Shown here in pieces: positions 37,332 to 46,130 of a stretch of DNA of 64,000 nucleotides. A program made the position numbers and the translations under genes. Positions within the stretch are counted from its first letter, which is position 1; the number at the start of each line of letters is the position of its first letter. Source of the DNA: Aureimonas sp. SA4125 (GTDB lineage Bacteria; Pseudomonadota; Alphaproteobacteria; Rhizobiales; Rhizobiaceae). The stretch covers positions 1,178,001-1,242,000 of the forward strand of contig NZ_AP025032.1 of assembly GCF_019973775.1 (NCBI RefSeq), written 5' to 3'. The notes beneath the pieces are model-generated. The model was not told where the DNA came from, ran no database searches, and saw only the letters and a list, made by a program, of their open reading frames with translations.

Positions 37332-37478
37332 GAATCCCTCCCCGGCTTCCAACCATGGTTGGAAAGGGGTACAACATATATTGGTAGATTAGGGCCTGCC
37401 GCACGAAATCTAGTATCTGAAGGAAATTTACCCTATCGCGTGACTCGGTGACAAGAGTCGCGGGGAGCGTGTGGAATC
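37332..37478. promoter_or_regulatory. GANTC (CcrM) site cluster upstream of gcrA
   Basis: GANTC sites occur at 37332-37336, 37442-37446, 37455-37459 and 37474-37478; three of them lie within 37 bp. CcrM methylates GANTC, and both CcrM and GcrA act through such sites in promoters. The 37305-37763 intergenic region otherwise holds only the argD promoter candidate and no convincing gene. The inferred role is methylation-dependent control of gcrA, argD or both. Confidence 0.5.
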
Positions 37479-37599
37479 GAAATGTCGCTTTTCCCCAGAT
37501 ACCGCGGAAGTTTGTCAGGGTTCGATCGCGAAAAACGCTTGTCAGTGGGGCCGTCATGAGCATAGCGCGCTCTCTGGAAAAGCCTGCCACCCGTATCGA

Positions 37600-37628
37600 T
37601 TGACAAGCTCGCCGGGGCGCGTGGTATA
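37600..37628 (+). promoter_or_regulatory. Promoter candidate for argD-argF-hslO
   Basis: TTGACA (37600-37605) is followed after 17 bp by GGTATA (37623-37628); TATAGC, shifted by two bases, is the alternative -10. It lies about 135 bp upstream of the argD ATG. The exact -35 hexamer makes this one of the better promoter candidates in the window. Confidence 0.6.
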
Positions 37629-37763
37629 GCTCAAGGCCACGCAATGCATCATCGGCCGCCGATCGAAGCCTGCCCCTGCGGCAGGCTTTCAGCATTTCCG
37701 GGGCCCCGGAAATCACCTCGAGCCTTCGGATACCGCCCGCCGGGCACACAGCGAGTTCCTGTC

Positions 37764-38975
37764 ATGCCGAACGATTCCGCTCCCGTTTCACCCCTGTTCT
37801 CGACCTACGCCCGCGCGCCCCTGCGCTTCGAGCGAGGCGAGGGCGTCTGGCTGGTGACGGAGGAGGGGCAGCGCTTTCTGGATCTCGGAGCGGGCATTGC
37901 CGTCAACGCGCTCGGCCATGCCCATCCCCATCTCGTGGCGACACTGAAGCATCAGGCCGAAAAGCTCTGGCACACCTCCAATCTCTACGAGATTCCGGGG
38001 CAGGAGCGCCTCGGCGCGCGGCTAACGGCGGCGACCTTCGCCGACAAGGCCTTCTTCACCAATTCCGGTGCGGAGGCGCTCGAATGCGCCTTCAAGACCG
38101 CGCGGCGCTACCATTTCGTCAACGGCAATCCCGAGCGCTTCCGCATCCTCAGCTTCACCGGCGCCTTCCACGGCCGGACGCTGGCGACCATCGCCGCCGG
38201 CGGCCAGGCGAAATATCTCGAAGGTTTCGGCCCGAAGGTCGACGGCTTCGACCAGGTGACGTTCGGCGACCACGCTGCCTTGAAGGCCGCGATCGGGCCG
38301 GAGACGGCGGCGATCGTGATCGAGCCGATCCAGGGCGAGGGCGGCATCCGCTCGGTGCCGCCGCAGTGCCTGCGCGGCCTGCGCGAGCTCTGCGATGCCG
38401 AGGGCATCCTTCTGATCTACGACGAGGTACAGACGGGAGTCGGCCGCACCGGCAAGCTCTTCGCCTATGAGCATTCCGGCGCTGCACCCGACATCATGGC
38501 CGTCGCCAAGGGCATCGGCGGCGGTTTCCCGCTCGGCGTCTGCCTGGCGACGGAAGAGGCGGCGCGCGGCATGACGGCGGGAACGCACGGCACCACCTAC
38601 GGCGGCAATCCGCTGGCCATGGCCGTCGGCAACGCCGTGCTCGACGTCGTTCTGGCGGAGGGTTTCCTGGAGCATGTCCGTGACATGTCGCTGCGCTTCA
38701 AGCAGTCGCTGGCCTCGCTCGCCGACCGCTACCCCGACGTCATCGAGGATATTCGCGGCGAGGGCCTGCTGCTCGGCATGAAGGCGAAGGTCCCGAACAC
38801 CGTGCTCCTGACTGAGCTGCGCAATCACGGCGTCCTCACCGTGCCGGCTGGCGACAACGTACTCCGCATCCTGCCGCCGCTGATCATATCGGCCGACGAG
38901 GTGCGCGAGGCGATCGATCGGATCGAGCAGGCGGTGTCGTCATTGTCGCTGGGCGCCGCGAGGAAGTCGGCATGA
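37764..38975 (+). CDS. argD: Acetylornithine aminotransferase
   Basis: This 403-residue PLP enzyme converts N-acetylglutamate semialdehyde to N-acetylornithine in arginine synthesis; some homologues also serve lysine synthesis. The class III signature is visible as [14 protein letters not shown], with the PLP Lys in [30 protein letters not shown] and FTGAFHGRT bind the phosphate group. The ATG at 37764 ([16 protein letters not shown]) fits the family N-terminus; the longer open frame upstream is leader. It overlaps argF by 4 bp (ATGA). Confidence 0.95.
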   Translation: MPNDSAPVSPLFSTYARAPLRFERGEGVWLVTEEGQRFLDLGAGIAVNALGHAHPHLVATLKHQAEKLWHTSNLYEIPGQERLGARLTAATFADKAFFTNSGAEALECAFKTARRYHFVNGNPERFRILSFTGAFHGRTLATIAAGGQAKYLEGFGPKVDGFDQVTFGDHAALKAAIGPETAAIVIEPIQGEGGIRSVPPQCLRGLRELCDAEGILLIYDEVQTGVGRTGKLFAYEHSGAAPDIMAVAKGIGGGFPLGVCLATEEAARGMTAGTHGTTYGGNPLAMAVGNAVLDVVLAEGFLEHVRDMSLRFKQSLASLADRYPDVIEDIRGEGLLLGMKAKVPNTVLLTELRNHGVLTVPAGDNVLRILPPLIISADEVREAIDRIEQAVSSLSLGAARKSA

Positions 38976-39907
38976 GCGGGGCGACGCAAGCCCCGAAGCA
39001 TTTCATCGACATCGCGGACATGCCGGCGGCTTCGCTGCGCAGCATTCTCGACGATGCCGTCGCCCGCAAGGGCCTCGGCCGCGACGGGCCGCGGCCGCTG
39101 CAGGGCCGGGTGCTGGCGATGATCTTCGACAAGCCCTCCACCCGCACGCGCGTCTCCTTCGACGTGGCGATGCGCCAGCTTGGCGGCGAGACGCTGTTCC
39201 TTTCCGGTACGGAGATGCAGCTCGGCCGCTCCGAGACGATCGCCGACACGGCGCGCGTCCTGTCGCGCTATGTCGACGCCATCATGATCCGCACGACCTC
39301 GCACGACCGGCTCCTGGAAATGGCGGAGAATGCGACCGTCCCCGTGATCAACGGCCTCACCGACGACACACATCCCTGCCAGATCATGGCCGATGTCATG
39401 ACCTTCGAGGAGAAGTGTGGACCCGTCGCCGGCAAGACCTTCGCCTGGAGCGGCGACGGCAACAACGTCCTGAACTCGCTGATCGAGGCGTCGAGCCGCT
39501 TCGGCTTCGCCTTGCGCATCGCGACGCCCGAGGGCTCCGAGCCCGACGCCGGGCGTATCGCGCGGGCCCGCAGCGAGGGCGGCCAGATCCTGACGACCTT
39601 CGACCCCGTCGAGGCCGTCACCGGCGCCGACTGCGTCGTCACCGATACCTGGGTGTCGATGGGCCGCGAGGATTTCGCCCGCGGCCACAACGTCTTTGCG
39701 CCGTTCCAGGTGAACGAGCGGCTGATGGCGCATGCCGCCCCCGACGCGCTCTTCATGCACTGCCTGCCGGCGCATCGCGGCGAGGAAGTCACCGACGGCG
39801 TCATCGACGGTCCGCAGTCGGTCGTCTTCGACGAGGCCGAGAACCGGCTGCACGCGCAGAAGTCGATCCTGGCCTGGTGCTTTGGCGAGGCCGGTCAGCA
39901 TGGCTGA
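38972..39907 (+). CDS. argF: Ornithine carbamoyltransferase
   Basis: This 311-residue enzyme forms citrulline from ornithine and carbamoyl phosphate. Carbamoyl-phosphate binding motif [20 protein letters not shown] is at about residues 52-71. HPCQIMAD and the ornithine-binding [15 protein letters not shown] near the C-terminus are also clear. It starts in the last codon of argD and its end overlaps hslO by 8 bp, so the three genes form a tightly coupled unit. The argD-argF-hslO order is common in rhizobia. Confidence 0.96.
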   Translation: MSGATQAPKHFIDIADMPAASLRSILDDAVARKGLGRDGPRPLQGRVLAMIFDKPSTRTRVSFDVAMRQLGGETLFLSGTEMQLGRSETIADTARVLSRYVDAIMIRTTSHDRLLEMAENATVPVINGLTDDTHPCQIMADVMTFEEKCGPVAGKTFAWSGDGNNVLNSLIEASSRFGFALRIATPEGSEPDAGRIARARSEGGQILTTFDPVEAVTGADCVVTDTWVSMGREDFARGHNVFAPFQVNERLMAHAAPDALFMHCLPAHRGEEVTDGVIDGPQSVVFDEAENRLHAQKSILAWCFGEAGQHG

Positions 39908-40934
39908 TCCGGACAGCGGTCTCGGCGCCGAGACCGGCAGTGCCGGACTCGGGCGCCATCTCGGCGAGTTCGGCTTTGCCGGCGATGATGCGGTCGTGCC
40001 CTTCGCCGTCGAGAATCTCGATGCGCGCGGCCGTGCGGTGCAGCTCGGCGCCATGCTCGACGCCATTCTCGGCCGGCACGATTATCCCGAACCGGTCGCG
40101 CGCCTCCTCGCCGAGATGATCGTCCTCACCGTCCTCCTCGGGACGTCGCTGAAGTTCGACGGCAAGTTCATCGCGCAGACGCAGACAGACGGCCCCGTCG
40201 ATCTCCTCGTCGTCGACTTCACCACGCCCTCCAGCGTGCGCGCCTATGCCCGCTTCGATGCCGAACGCGTCGCTGAGGCCGAGGCCGCCGGCCAGACCGA
40301 TCCCGAGACCATGCTGGGCAACGGCACCATGGCGCTCACCGTCGACCAGGGCGGCCACAGCCAGCGCTACCAGGGCATCGTCGCGCTCGAAGGCGCGTCG
40401 CTCGAAAAGGTCGCGGAGGGCTATTTCCGCCAGTCCGAACAGATCCCGACGACTGTCCGGCTGGCCGTCGCCCGCATCGCCCGGCGCGGCGACGGAGGAT
40501 TTCGCGAATCCTGGCGCGCCGGCGGCCTGATCGCGCAGTTCCTGCCCGAGGCGTCCGAGCGCATGCGCCTGCCCGACCTTCCCGGCGGCGACGCCCCGGA
40601 GGGCGCCGAGGATGGCTTGGGTTTCGAGCCGGACGACGCCTGGACCGAGGTCAAGGCACTGGTCGAGACCGTCCACGCGTCGGAACTCGCCGATCCCGAA
40701 GTCGGCGTCGAACGGCTGCTCTTCCGCCTTTTCCACGAGCGCGGCGTGCGCGTCTTTCCCCCGACGCCCGTCGAGGACGACTGCAGCTGCTCGCGCGAGA
40801 GGATCAAGGCGGTCCTCTCGAACTTCTCCGCCACCGAGATCGCGGAAAGCGTCGAGGACGGCAAGATCGAGGTCACCTGCGAATTCTGCAGCGAGAGCTA
40901 CGTGTTCTCGCCGGACGAATTCGCCAAGGGCTGA
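39900..40934 (+). CDS. hslO: Redox-regulated chaperone Hsp33
   Basis: This 344-residue cytosolic holdase is activated by oxidation. The C-terminal zinc centre CSC (about residue 298-300) and CEFC (about 327-330) have the Hsp33 arrangement CxC-x(about 26)-CxxC. The N-terminal core has [20 protein letters not shown] and [13 protein letters not shown]. The ATG at 39900 overlaps the end of argF. Translation of an open frame upstream of this start belongs to the argF shadow and is not used. Confidence 0.94.
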   Translation: MADPDSGLGAETGSAGLGRHLGEFGFAGDDAVVPFAVENLDARGRAVQLGAMLDAILGRHDYPEPVARLLAEMIVLTVLLGTSLKFDGKFIAQTQTDGPVDLLVVDFTTPSSVRAYARFDAERVAEAEAAGQTDPETMLGNGTMALTVDQGGHSQRYQGIVALEGASLEKVAEGYFRQSEQIPTTVRLAVARIARRGDGGFRESWRAGGLIAQFLPEASERMRLPDLPGGDAPEGAEDGLGFEPDDAWTEVKALVETVHASELADPEVGVERLLFRLFHERGVRVFPPTPVEDDCSCSRERIKAVLSNFSATEIAESVEDGKIEVTCEFCSESYVFSPDEFAKG

Positions 40935-40943
40935 CATTTACGC

Positions 40944-41369
40944 TCAGTTCAGCAGCCGTTTCTCCGGTGCGTCGAGCGAAAATGCCGGGATCTCGACCTC
41001 GAAGATGCGGCCGCCGGCGGTCTCCATGACATAGTGCCCGCGCATGATGCCCGATGGCGTCGGCAGGGGGCAGCCGGAGGTGTAGCTGAAGCTGTCGCCG
41101 GGCGAGAGCACCGGCTCCTCGCCGACGACGCCCGGGCCGCGGACTTCCTCGACATGGCCGTTGCCGTCGGTGATGTGCCAGTAGCGCGACCTCAACTGGA
41201 CGGTATCGCGGCTGCCGTTTTCGATCGCCACCTTGTAGGCGAAGACCCAGCGCCCGGCTTCCGGCATCGATTGATGCTCGAGATAGACCGGCGTCACCGA
41301 AACGGTGATATGGCGCGTCGTCGCCGTATAGTCGCCTTCGGGCTGAGGCTGGTGGGGATCGGTTTTCAT
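40944..41369 (-). CDS. apaG: ApaG domain protein (Co2+/Mg2+ efflux-associated)
   Basis: This 141-residue fibronectin-III-like protein of the ApaG family has the signatures [40 protein letters not shown] and [12 protein letters not shown], which cover the conserved strands. The cellular role is not firmly known: E. coli apaG mutants show altered Co/Mg efflux. It is a single minus-strand gene, convergent with hslO with a 9-bp gap. Confidence 0.93.
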   Translation of the reverse strand: MKTDPHQPQPEGDYTATTRHITVSVTPVYLEHQSMPEAGRWVFAYKVAIENGSRDTVQLRSRYWHITDGNGHVEEVRGPGVVGEEPVLSPGDSFSYTSGCPLPTPSGIMRGHYVMETAGGRIFEVEIPAFSLDAPEKRLLN

Positions 41370-41449
41370 GCGCCGTTATCGCCAACGGGCGGGCTCGGGT
41401 CAATGCGAAGCATCGGCCGGTGCGCGTTGGGGCAGGCAGGGAGAAGAGG

Positions 41450-42055
41450 ATGCTCGACGGAAGCGTGAAGGCACGCCTCGATCCGGCGCTCGACGCACTG
41501 GCGCGGCAACTGCACCGGGCCGGCTTCAGTGCCGACGCGGTGACGGTGGCGGGCTTCGTGCTCGGGCTCGGCGCGGCGCTGGCGATCGGCCTCAACGCCT
41601 TCGGTCTCGGGCTCGGCCTGATCCTCGCCTCGCGGCTTGCCGACGGCCTCGACGGTGCCCTGGCACGCCAGACGCGGCCGACCGATCTCGGCGGCTATCT
41701 CGACATCGTCCTCGACTTCATCTTCTACGGCGCGATCCCGCTCGGCTTCGCTGTCGCCGACCCCGCAGCGAACGCGCTGCCGGCGACCGTTCTTCTGATG
41801 AGCTTCTACGCCAACGGCGCGAGCTTCCTCGCCTTCGCCCTGATGGCCGAGAAGCGCAAGCTCGTCGCGGCGGCGCGCGGACCGAAATCGCTGTACTTCA
41901 CCACGGGCCTCGCCGAGGCGGGCGAGACGCTTCTCGTCTTCGTTCTCGCCTGCCTCTTTCCCGCATGGTTCGGCATCCTCGCCTATGTCTTCGCCGCGCT
42001 CTGCTTCGTCACCTGCTTCAGCCGCATCGCACTGGCCACCCGCGTCTTCAGATAG
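41450..42055 (+). CDS. CDP-alcohol phosphatidyltransferase family protein
   Basis: This 201-residue integral membrane enzyme transfers a phosphatidyl group from CDP-diacylglycerol to an alcohol. The family signature DG-x2-AR-x(about 8)-G-x3-D-x3-D is present as DGALARQTRPTDLGGYLDIV followed by LD. There are several predicted helices, the first at about residues 26-60. The acceptor alcohol cannot be deduced. The ATG at 41450 has GGGAGAAGAGG immediately upstream. Its 3' end overlaps that of metZ by 8 bp in convergent orientation. Confidence 0.85.
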   Translation: MLDGSVKARLDPALDALARQLHRAGFSADAVTVAGFVLGLGAALAIGLNAFGLGLGLILASRLADGLDGALARQTRPTDLGGYLDIVLDFIFYGAIPLGFAVADPAANALPATVLLMSFYANGASFLAFALMAEKRKLVAAARGPKSLYFTTGLAEAGETLLVFVLACLFPAWFGILAYVFAALCFVTCFSRIALATRVFR

Positions 42056-43238
42056 CGGCGAGGGCGCCGTCGATGTCCTCGAGGAGGTCGTCGATGTCCT
42101 CGAGACCGAGCGACAGGCGCAGGAGGCCGTCGGAAATGCCGAGCTCGGCCCGGACTTCCGGCGCGAGGTTCTTGTGCGTCGTCGTCGCGGGATGGGTGAC
42201 GAGGCTTTTCGCATCGCCGAGATTGTTGGAGATCTTGACGATTTCGAGGGCGTTGGAGAAGCGGAACGCGGCTTCCTTGCCGCCGGCGAGTTCGAAGGCG
42301 ACGAGGGTCGAGCCGCCGGTCATCTGCTTGGCGATGATCGCGGCGTCCGGATGGTCGGCGCGGCCGGGATAGAGCACTTTTGCCACGAGCGGCGAAGAGG
42401 CGAGGTGGTCGGCGACGGTGCCGGCGTTCCTGGTCTGGCAGGCGACGCGCAGCGGCAGCGTCTCCAGGCCTTTCAGCAGCGTCCAGGCGTTGAAGGGGGA
42501 GAGCGACGGGCCGGTGTGCCGAAAGTACTCGTGCAGGTTCTTGTCGATCCACTCCTTGCTGGACAGGATGACACCGCCGAGGCACCGACCCTGGCCGTCG
42601 ATATGCTTGGTCGCGGAATAGACGACGACGTCGGCGCCAAGTTCCAGCGGCTTCTGCTGCATCGGCGTGGCGAACACGTTGTCGACAACGACCACCGCGC
42701 CGACCTCATGCGCGATCTTGGCGACGGCCGCGATGTCGACGATCTCGAGCGTCGGGTTGGTCGGCGTCTCCATGAAGAAAACCTTCGTCTCCGGGCGGAC
42801 CGCGGCGCGCCAGGCGGCGAGGTCGCGGCCATCGACGAAGGTCGACGTGACGCCGGCGCGCCCGAGCATGGTCTCGACGACGTAGCGGCAGGAGCCGAAC
42901 AGCGCGCGCGAGGAGACGATATGGTCGCCGGCCTTCACCTGGCACTGCAGCGCGGCGGCGACCGCCGCCATGCCGGAGGCGGTGGCGCGGGCGTCCTCGG
43001 CGCCTTCCAGCGCCATCATCCGCTCCTCGAACATGCGCGTCGTCGGATTGCCGTAGCGCGAATAGATGAAGCCGGGCTCCTCGCCCTTGAAGCGCGCCTC
43101 GGCAGCCTCGGCGCTCGCATAGACGAACCCTTGCGTCAGGAACAGCGCCTCGGAGGTCTCGCCGAAACCGGAGCGGACCGTGCCGCCATGGACCATGGCC
43201 GTCGCCGGTCGCAGCGTCCGTTCGTTCTTCTTCAACAT
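42048..43238 (-). CDS. metZ: O-succinylhomoserine sulfhydrylase
   Basis: This 396-residue PLP enzyme converts O-succinylhomoserine (or O-acetyl-) and sulfide to homocysteine in methionine synthesis. Cys/Met-metabolism PLP motif VYSATKHIDGQGRCLGG contains the PLP Lys, and YSRYGNPTTRMFEERMMALE is also typical. The ATG at 43238 (MLKKNERTLRPATAMVHGG) is chosen because in-frame codons further upstream (43295) lie inside the leader terminator. It is under a SAM-II riboswitch (43343-43396) that should repress it when SAM is abundant. Confidence 0.93.
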   Translation of the reverse strand: MLKKNERTLRPATAMVHGGTVRSGFGETSEALFLTQGFVYASAEAAEARFKGEEPGFIYSRYGNPTTRMFEERMMALEGAEDARATASGMAAVAAALQCQVKAGDHIVSSRALFGSCRYVVETMLGRAGVTSTFVDGRDLAAWRAAVRPETKVFFMETPTNPTLEIVDIAAVAKIAHEVGAVVVVDNVFATPMQQKPLELGADVVVYSATKHIDGQGRCLGGVILSSKEWIDKNLHEYFRHTGPSLSPFNAWTLLKGLETLPLRVACQTRNAGTVADHLASSPLVAKVLYPGRADHPDAAIIAKQMTGGSTLVAFELAGGKEAAFRFSNALEIVKISNNLGDAKSLVTHPATTTHKNLAPEVRAELGISDGLLRLSLGLEDIDDLLEDIDGALAAI

Positions 43239-43280
43239 GGCATCCCGCTTTCCGCCGTCCCGGCTGGCGGGATCGGCCAT

Positions 43281-43317
43281 AAAAAAGACCGGCATGAGCG
43301 TCGCCGCACAGCCGGTC
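43281..43317 (-). terminator. Leader terminator between SAM-II riboswitch and metZ
   Basis: On the minus strand, GACCGGC (43317-43311) and GCCGGTC (43293-43287) form a 7-bp perfect stem followed by six T's (43286-43281). It is 26 nt downstream of the riboswitch and 43 bp upstream of the metZ start. It is a plausible expression platform for transcription termination. Confidence 0.8.
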
Positions 43318-43342
43318 CTGGAGCAATGGCGTCCTGGGTCGG

Positions 43343-43396
43343 CCCTTTAGCGAGTTGTTTAACGTGGCTGCAAGCCGGCCGGCCAAATCACCACGA
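43343..43396 (-). ncRNA. SAM-II riboswitch (metZ leader)
   Basis: Reading the minus strand, the conserved SAM-II core is present almost intact: TCGTGGTGATTTGG at the 5' side (43396-43383), CTTGCAGCCACGTTAAA in the middle and CGCTAAAGGG at the 3' end. These segments build the H-type pseudoknot of the alphaproteobacterial metA-motif riboswitch, which binds S-adenosylmethionine. It precedes metZ, a standard location. The P1 stem loop CCGGCCGGC replaces the variable loop. Confidence 0.93.
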
Positions 43397-43496
43397 ATTC
43401 CGACCCGACGATAATCCGCCGGTGGCCAGAGGTCAATTCTCTCTGCTAAAGCCTTTCGCGCGCGAGCCGCGCAAGTACGAGAGAAGGACGGGCCAA

Positions 43497-44588
43497 GTGA
43501 GCCGAATGCCAGGCGGAATCCTGCCCGACCGCGACATCGCGGCGCTGTTCGATATGGGCGCGATCGCCGCCGACCGGCCGCGCGACGCCGACCAGATCCA
43601 GCCGGCGAGCCTCGACCTGCGGCTGGGCTCCACCGCCTACCGCGTGCGCGCCAGCTTCCTGCCGGGCCGGGGTCGGACCGTGACGGAAAAGCTGGAGCGC
43701 TTCTCGCTGCACGCGATCGACCTGACGCCCGGCACCGTGCTCGAGACCGGCTGCGTCTATCTCGTGCCGCTGATGGAGCGCCTCGACCTGCCCGCCGGCA
43801 TGACGGCGGCCGCCAATCCGAAATCCTCGACCGGCCGGCTCGACATCTTCACCCGTGTGATCGTCGATGGCGGGCAGGAGTTCGACAAGATCTTCGAGGG
43901 CTATTCCGGCCCGCTCTACATCGAGATCTCGCCGCGCACCTTCCCGATCGTCGTCCGGCCTGGCTCGCGCCTCAGCCAGATCCGCTTCCGCTCCGGCGGC
44001 GCTCTCCTGGGCGAGGCGGAACTGGCCGACCTGCACGCGCGCGAATGCCTCGTCGCCGCGGCCATGCCCAACATCGCCCATGGCGGCATCGCCCTGTCGA
44101 TCGATCTCCTCGGCAATGACGACGGCCTCGTCGGCTATCGCGGCAAGCGCCATACCGGCGTCGTCGACGTCGACCGGCGCGGCGCCTACGACGTCGCCGC
44201 CTTCTGGGAGCCGATCCACCGGACCGGCACCGGCGAACTCGTGCTCGACCCGGACGAATTCTATATCCTCGTCTCCGGCGAGGCCGTCCACGTGCCGCCG
44301 GCCTACGCCGCCGAGATGACGCCGTTCGATCCCCTGGTCGGCGAGTTCCGGGTGCACTATGCCGGCTTCTTCGATCCGGGCTTCGGCCATTCGAGCGCCG
44401 GCGGCACCGGCAGCCGGGCGGTGCTGGAAGTGCGCAGCCATGAGGTGCCCTTCATCCTCGAACACGGCCAGATCGTCGGTCGCCTCGTCTACGAGCACAT
44501 GGCGGGCCTGCCCGATCGTCTCTACGGCCTTGACCTCTCTTCGAATTACCAGGCGCAGGGCTTGAAACTGTCGAAGCATTTTGTTTGA
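43497..44588 (+). CDS. dcd: 2'-deoxycytidine 5'-triphosphate deaminase (two-domain)
   Basis: This 363-residue protein is about twice the length of E. coli Dcd and typical of the alphaproteobacterial form. The first dUTPase-like domain has IQPASLDLRLGSTAYRVRAS and AANPKSSTGRLDIFTRVIVD; the second repeats the fold with VDVDRRGAYDVAAFWEPI and HEVPFILEHGQIVGRLVYE. It deaminates dCTP to dUTP for dTMP synthesis. The GTG at 43497 with GAGAAGGA upstream is chosen; an ATG three codons later is possible. The frame continues far upstream across the metZ leader as an unlikely shadow. Confidence 0.92.
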   Translation: MSRMPGGILPDRDIAALFDMGAIAADRPRDADQIQPASLDLRLGSTAYRVRASFLPGRGRTVTEKLERFSLHAIDLTPGTVLETGCVYLVPLMERLDLPAGMTAAANPKSSTGRLDIFTRVIVDGGQEFDKIFEGYSGPLYIEISPRTFPIVVRPGSRLSQIRFRSGGALLGEAELADLHARECLVAAAMPNIAHGGIALSIDLLGNDDGLVGYRGKRHTGVVDVDRRGAYDVAAFWEPIHRTGTGELVLDPDEFYILVSGEAVHVPPAYAAEMTPFDPLVGEFRVHYAGFFDPGFGHSSAGGTGSRAVLEVRSHEVPFILEHGQIVGRLVYEHMAGLPDRLYGLDLSSNYQAQGLKLSKHFV

Positions 44589-44623
44589 TAAACACATGCC
44601 GGAGGCTCGGCGATTCGCCCGCT

Positions 44624-44646
44624 TTGTTCGTCTTGAATACGAACAA
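44624..44646. promoter_or_regulatory. 8-bp inverted repeat upstream of small HTH gene
   Basis: TTGTTCGT (44624-44631) and ACGAACAA (44639-44646) form a perfect 8-bp inverted repeat separated by 7 bp, 30 bp before the small HTH gene. It can be an operator for a dimeric regulator or an RNA hairpin. TTGACT at 44650-44655 directly after it could be a -35 element. The palindrome size (23 bp) suits a LuxR- or TetR-type dimer. Confidence 0.45.
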
Positions 44647-44675
44647 CAGTTGACTGTCTGCGTGATTGCTCCACT

Positions 44676-44936
44676 ATGAGGCGGTGCCGTTGGTGCGCGC
44701 GCGGGGCCGGTCATTTGACAAATCAATTTGCAAGACCCGTCGACATCCTTCCGCGCTATTCCGCTGCGTGCCTCCAGATGGTGGCGGACGGCTACACGCT
44801 GGAGGATACCGCTCGCTATATCGGCTGCGACATCGAGCTTGTCTGGGACGTCCTGGAGCTGGCGCGACGGCGCCTCGGCGCCGCCAATCTCGAGCAATCG
44901 GTCGCGGCAGCGATGAAGATGGGCCTGATCGTCTAG
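44676..44936 (+). CDS. Small LuxR/GerE-like HTH protein
   Basis: This protein of up to 86 residues has a C-terminal half matching a LuxR-type helix-turn-helix: GYTLEDTARYIGCDIELVWD then ARRRLGAANLEQSVAAAMKM, ending in GLIV, the usual end of such domains. No receiver or ligand domain is present, so it is HTH-only. The annotated ATG gives an odd Cys/Arg-rich N-terminus; a TTG at 44715 would start at the conserved part (73 residues) and fits better with a promoter overlapping 44676. The function is unknown: a stand-alone DNA-binding regulator is likely. Confidence 0.6.
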   Translation: MRRCRWCARGAGHLTNQFARPVDILPRYSAACLQMVADGYTLEDTARYIGCDIELVWDVLELARRRLGAANLEQSVAAAMKMGLIV

Positions 44937-44989
44937 AGGGTCGGGCGAAAAGGCAAATTCCGTTTTTCGCACTATCCGACGCGGCAACG

Positions 44990-45535
44990 CTAGAGGATCG
45001 GCGCTTCACGACCGGACAGGTCAGTGGACTCGAGATTGGCGCGGATCTTCTTCAGAATGACTTCCGTACGCTGCAGCTCGCATTCGCAGAGGTCGCGCGT
45101 CGCTTGATCGATGACCATCTGGGTGAGGGGGGCCACTTCCTTCAAGAGATCGCGGGCGGCATCCGTCTCGGCGATGACCTTGACGCGTCGATCGACGGGA
45201 TGAGGACGTCGGGCGATGAGGCCTCGGCGCTCGAGCCGGTCGAGCGCGGCGGAAATCGTCATCGGCTCGACACCAAGAGTCGCTGCAAGATCGCACTGAC
45301 GCTGCGGCCCGGTGGCGGTGATCGCCGCCAGCGTCCTGATTTCCCCCTGCGACAGCTGCAGATTCTTATCGCCGATCAGCCGCTCGATTTTCTGCCTAAA
45401 TAGTCGAGAAATATCTGCAAAAACAAAATTCAGGGATGCGTTCAGCAAAGCGCCTGACGCAACATTATCGCGTTCAGGTTCGGACACGGTTTCTGCTGAG
45501 GAGAAACTGTCACGGCGGATTCTTCTGTCAGTCAC
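44990..45535 (-). CDS. MarR family transcriptional regulator
   Basis: This is a regulator of about 181 residues with a winged helix at the centre: LSQGEIRTLAAITATGPQRQ then CDLAATLGVEPMTISAALDR, the recognition helix, and the wing LIARRPHPVDRRVKVIAETD. N- and C-terminal helices should form the dimer interface. The start is uncertain: GTG at 45535 gives VTDRRIRRD, but the frame remains open to 45622 through two copies of a 21-bp repeat. No adjacent target gene is evident. Confidence 0.83.
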   Translation of the reverse strand: MTDRRIRRDSFSSAETVSEPERDNVASGALLNASLNFVFADISRLFRQKIERLIGDKNLQLSQGEIRTLAAITATGPQRQCDLAATLGVEPMTISAALDRLERRGLIARRPHPVDRRVKVIAETDAARDLLKEVAPLTQMVIDQATRDLCECELQRTEVILKKIRANLESTDLSGREAPIL

Positions 45536-45567
45536 ATCAAATATTTTGTCAGTCACATCGAATATTT
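45526..45567. repeat. Tandem 21-bp direct repeat at marR 5' end
   Basis: Two adjacent 21-bp units, 45526-45546 and 45547-45567, share 20 of 21 positions (TGTCAGTCACATC-A/G-AATATTT). They lie at or before the probable start of the MarR gene. If translated they encode two copies of a 7-residue unit (IFDVTDK/R). They may instead be binding sites for the MarR protein or a duplication in the leader. Confidence 0.8.
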
Positions 45568-46130
45568 CGTAGAGAGAAACAATGATACTACCTACGGCGC
45601 GGCAGCATTTGCGGCAACTCACGAATATGTCAGCTCAGTGGCTCCAAGCGACGCCGAGAAACATGCTGACCAGTAGCTCGAACTGCGCACACTCGTCTCA
45701 CCACTCGATACATCAAAGGCTCGATGCCGTCACCCGGCATGATGGGTTGCGCCAGGCGACGCCAGGCAAGGGCTCTGAGCTGGAAAGTCATGAACCGCGC
45801 CGGAGATGAGAAACCGGGATCGGCTCTCACCGTCTGGCCGAAAAGGGTCGCGATCCCCTGCTGGTCGTGTTCTCGGCGCGCCGGAAGCGGGGTCCTTGCT
45901 CCGGCCGCAGCCGTCCGCCTGATCTTGAGACCGCCGGCGTTCTCTTCGAGCCGATTCTGCCACCAGATATTTTCCCGCCGATCCACGGCGGCCGCAGGCA
46001 CGCCATTTCCCGAGCCGCGTCGTCATTGGAGCGGACACGCTCAAGCCTGCCGACGGTCCCTGTCGCCCCACCCCTGTTCGCAGCGCGCTTGCGCCCAACT
46101 GCCCCCCTTGCTAGTAATTCCGACTGGAGC
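45568..46130. other. Intergenic region before tRNA-Gly, no gene supported
   Basis: This region of about 560 bp lies between the MarR gene and tRNA-Gly. Several short open frames occur on both strands but none has a convincing start, composition or recognisable motif. It may hold the MarR promoter near 45600 and the tRNA promoter near 46100. No repeats or integrase remnants were seen. Confidence 0.5.

Noticed and set aside
37324..37749. 141-codon minus-strand frame upstream of gcrA
   Set aside because: It overlaps the argD promoter and the GANTC cluster, lacks an RBS and domain similarity.
41985..44588. 867-codon plus-strand frame running through metZ antisense into dcd
   Set aside because: Upstream of 43497 it is antisense to metZ and crosses the SAM-II riboswitch and leader terminator; only the dcd part is real.
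45582..46098. Short open frames between the MarR gene and tRNA-Gly
   Set aside because: None has a good start or recognisable motif; they overlap one another on both strands.
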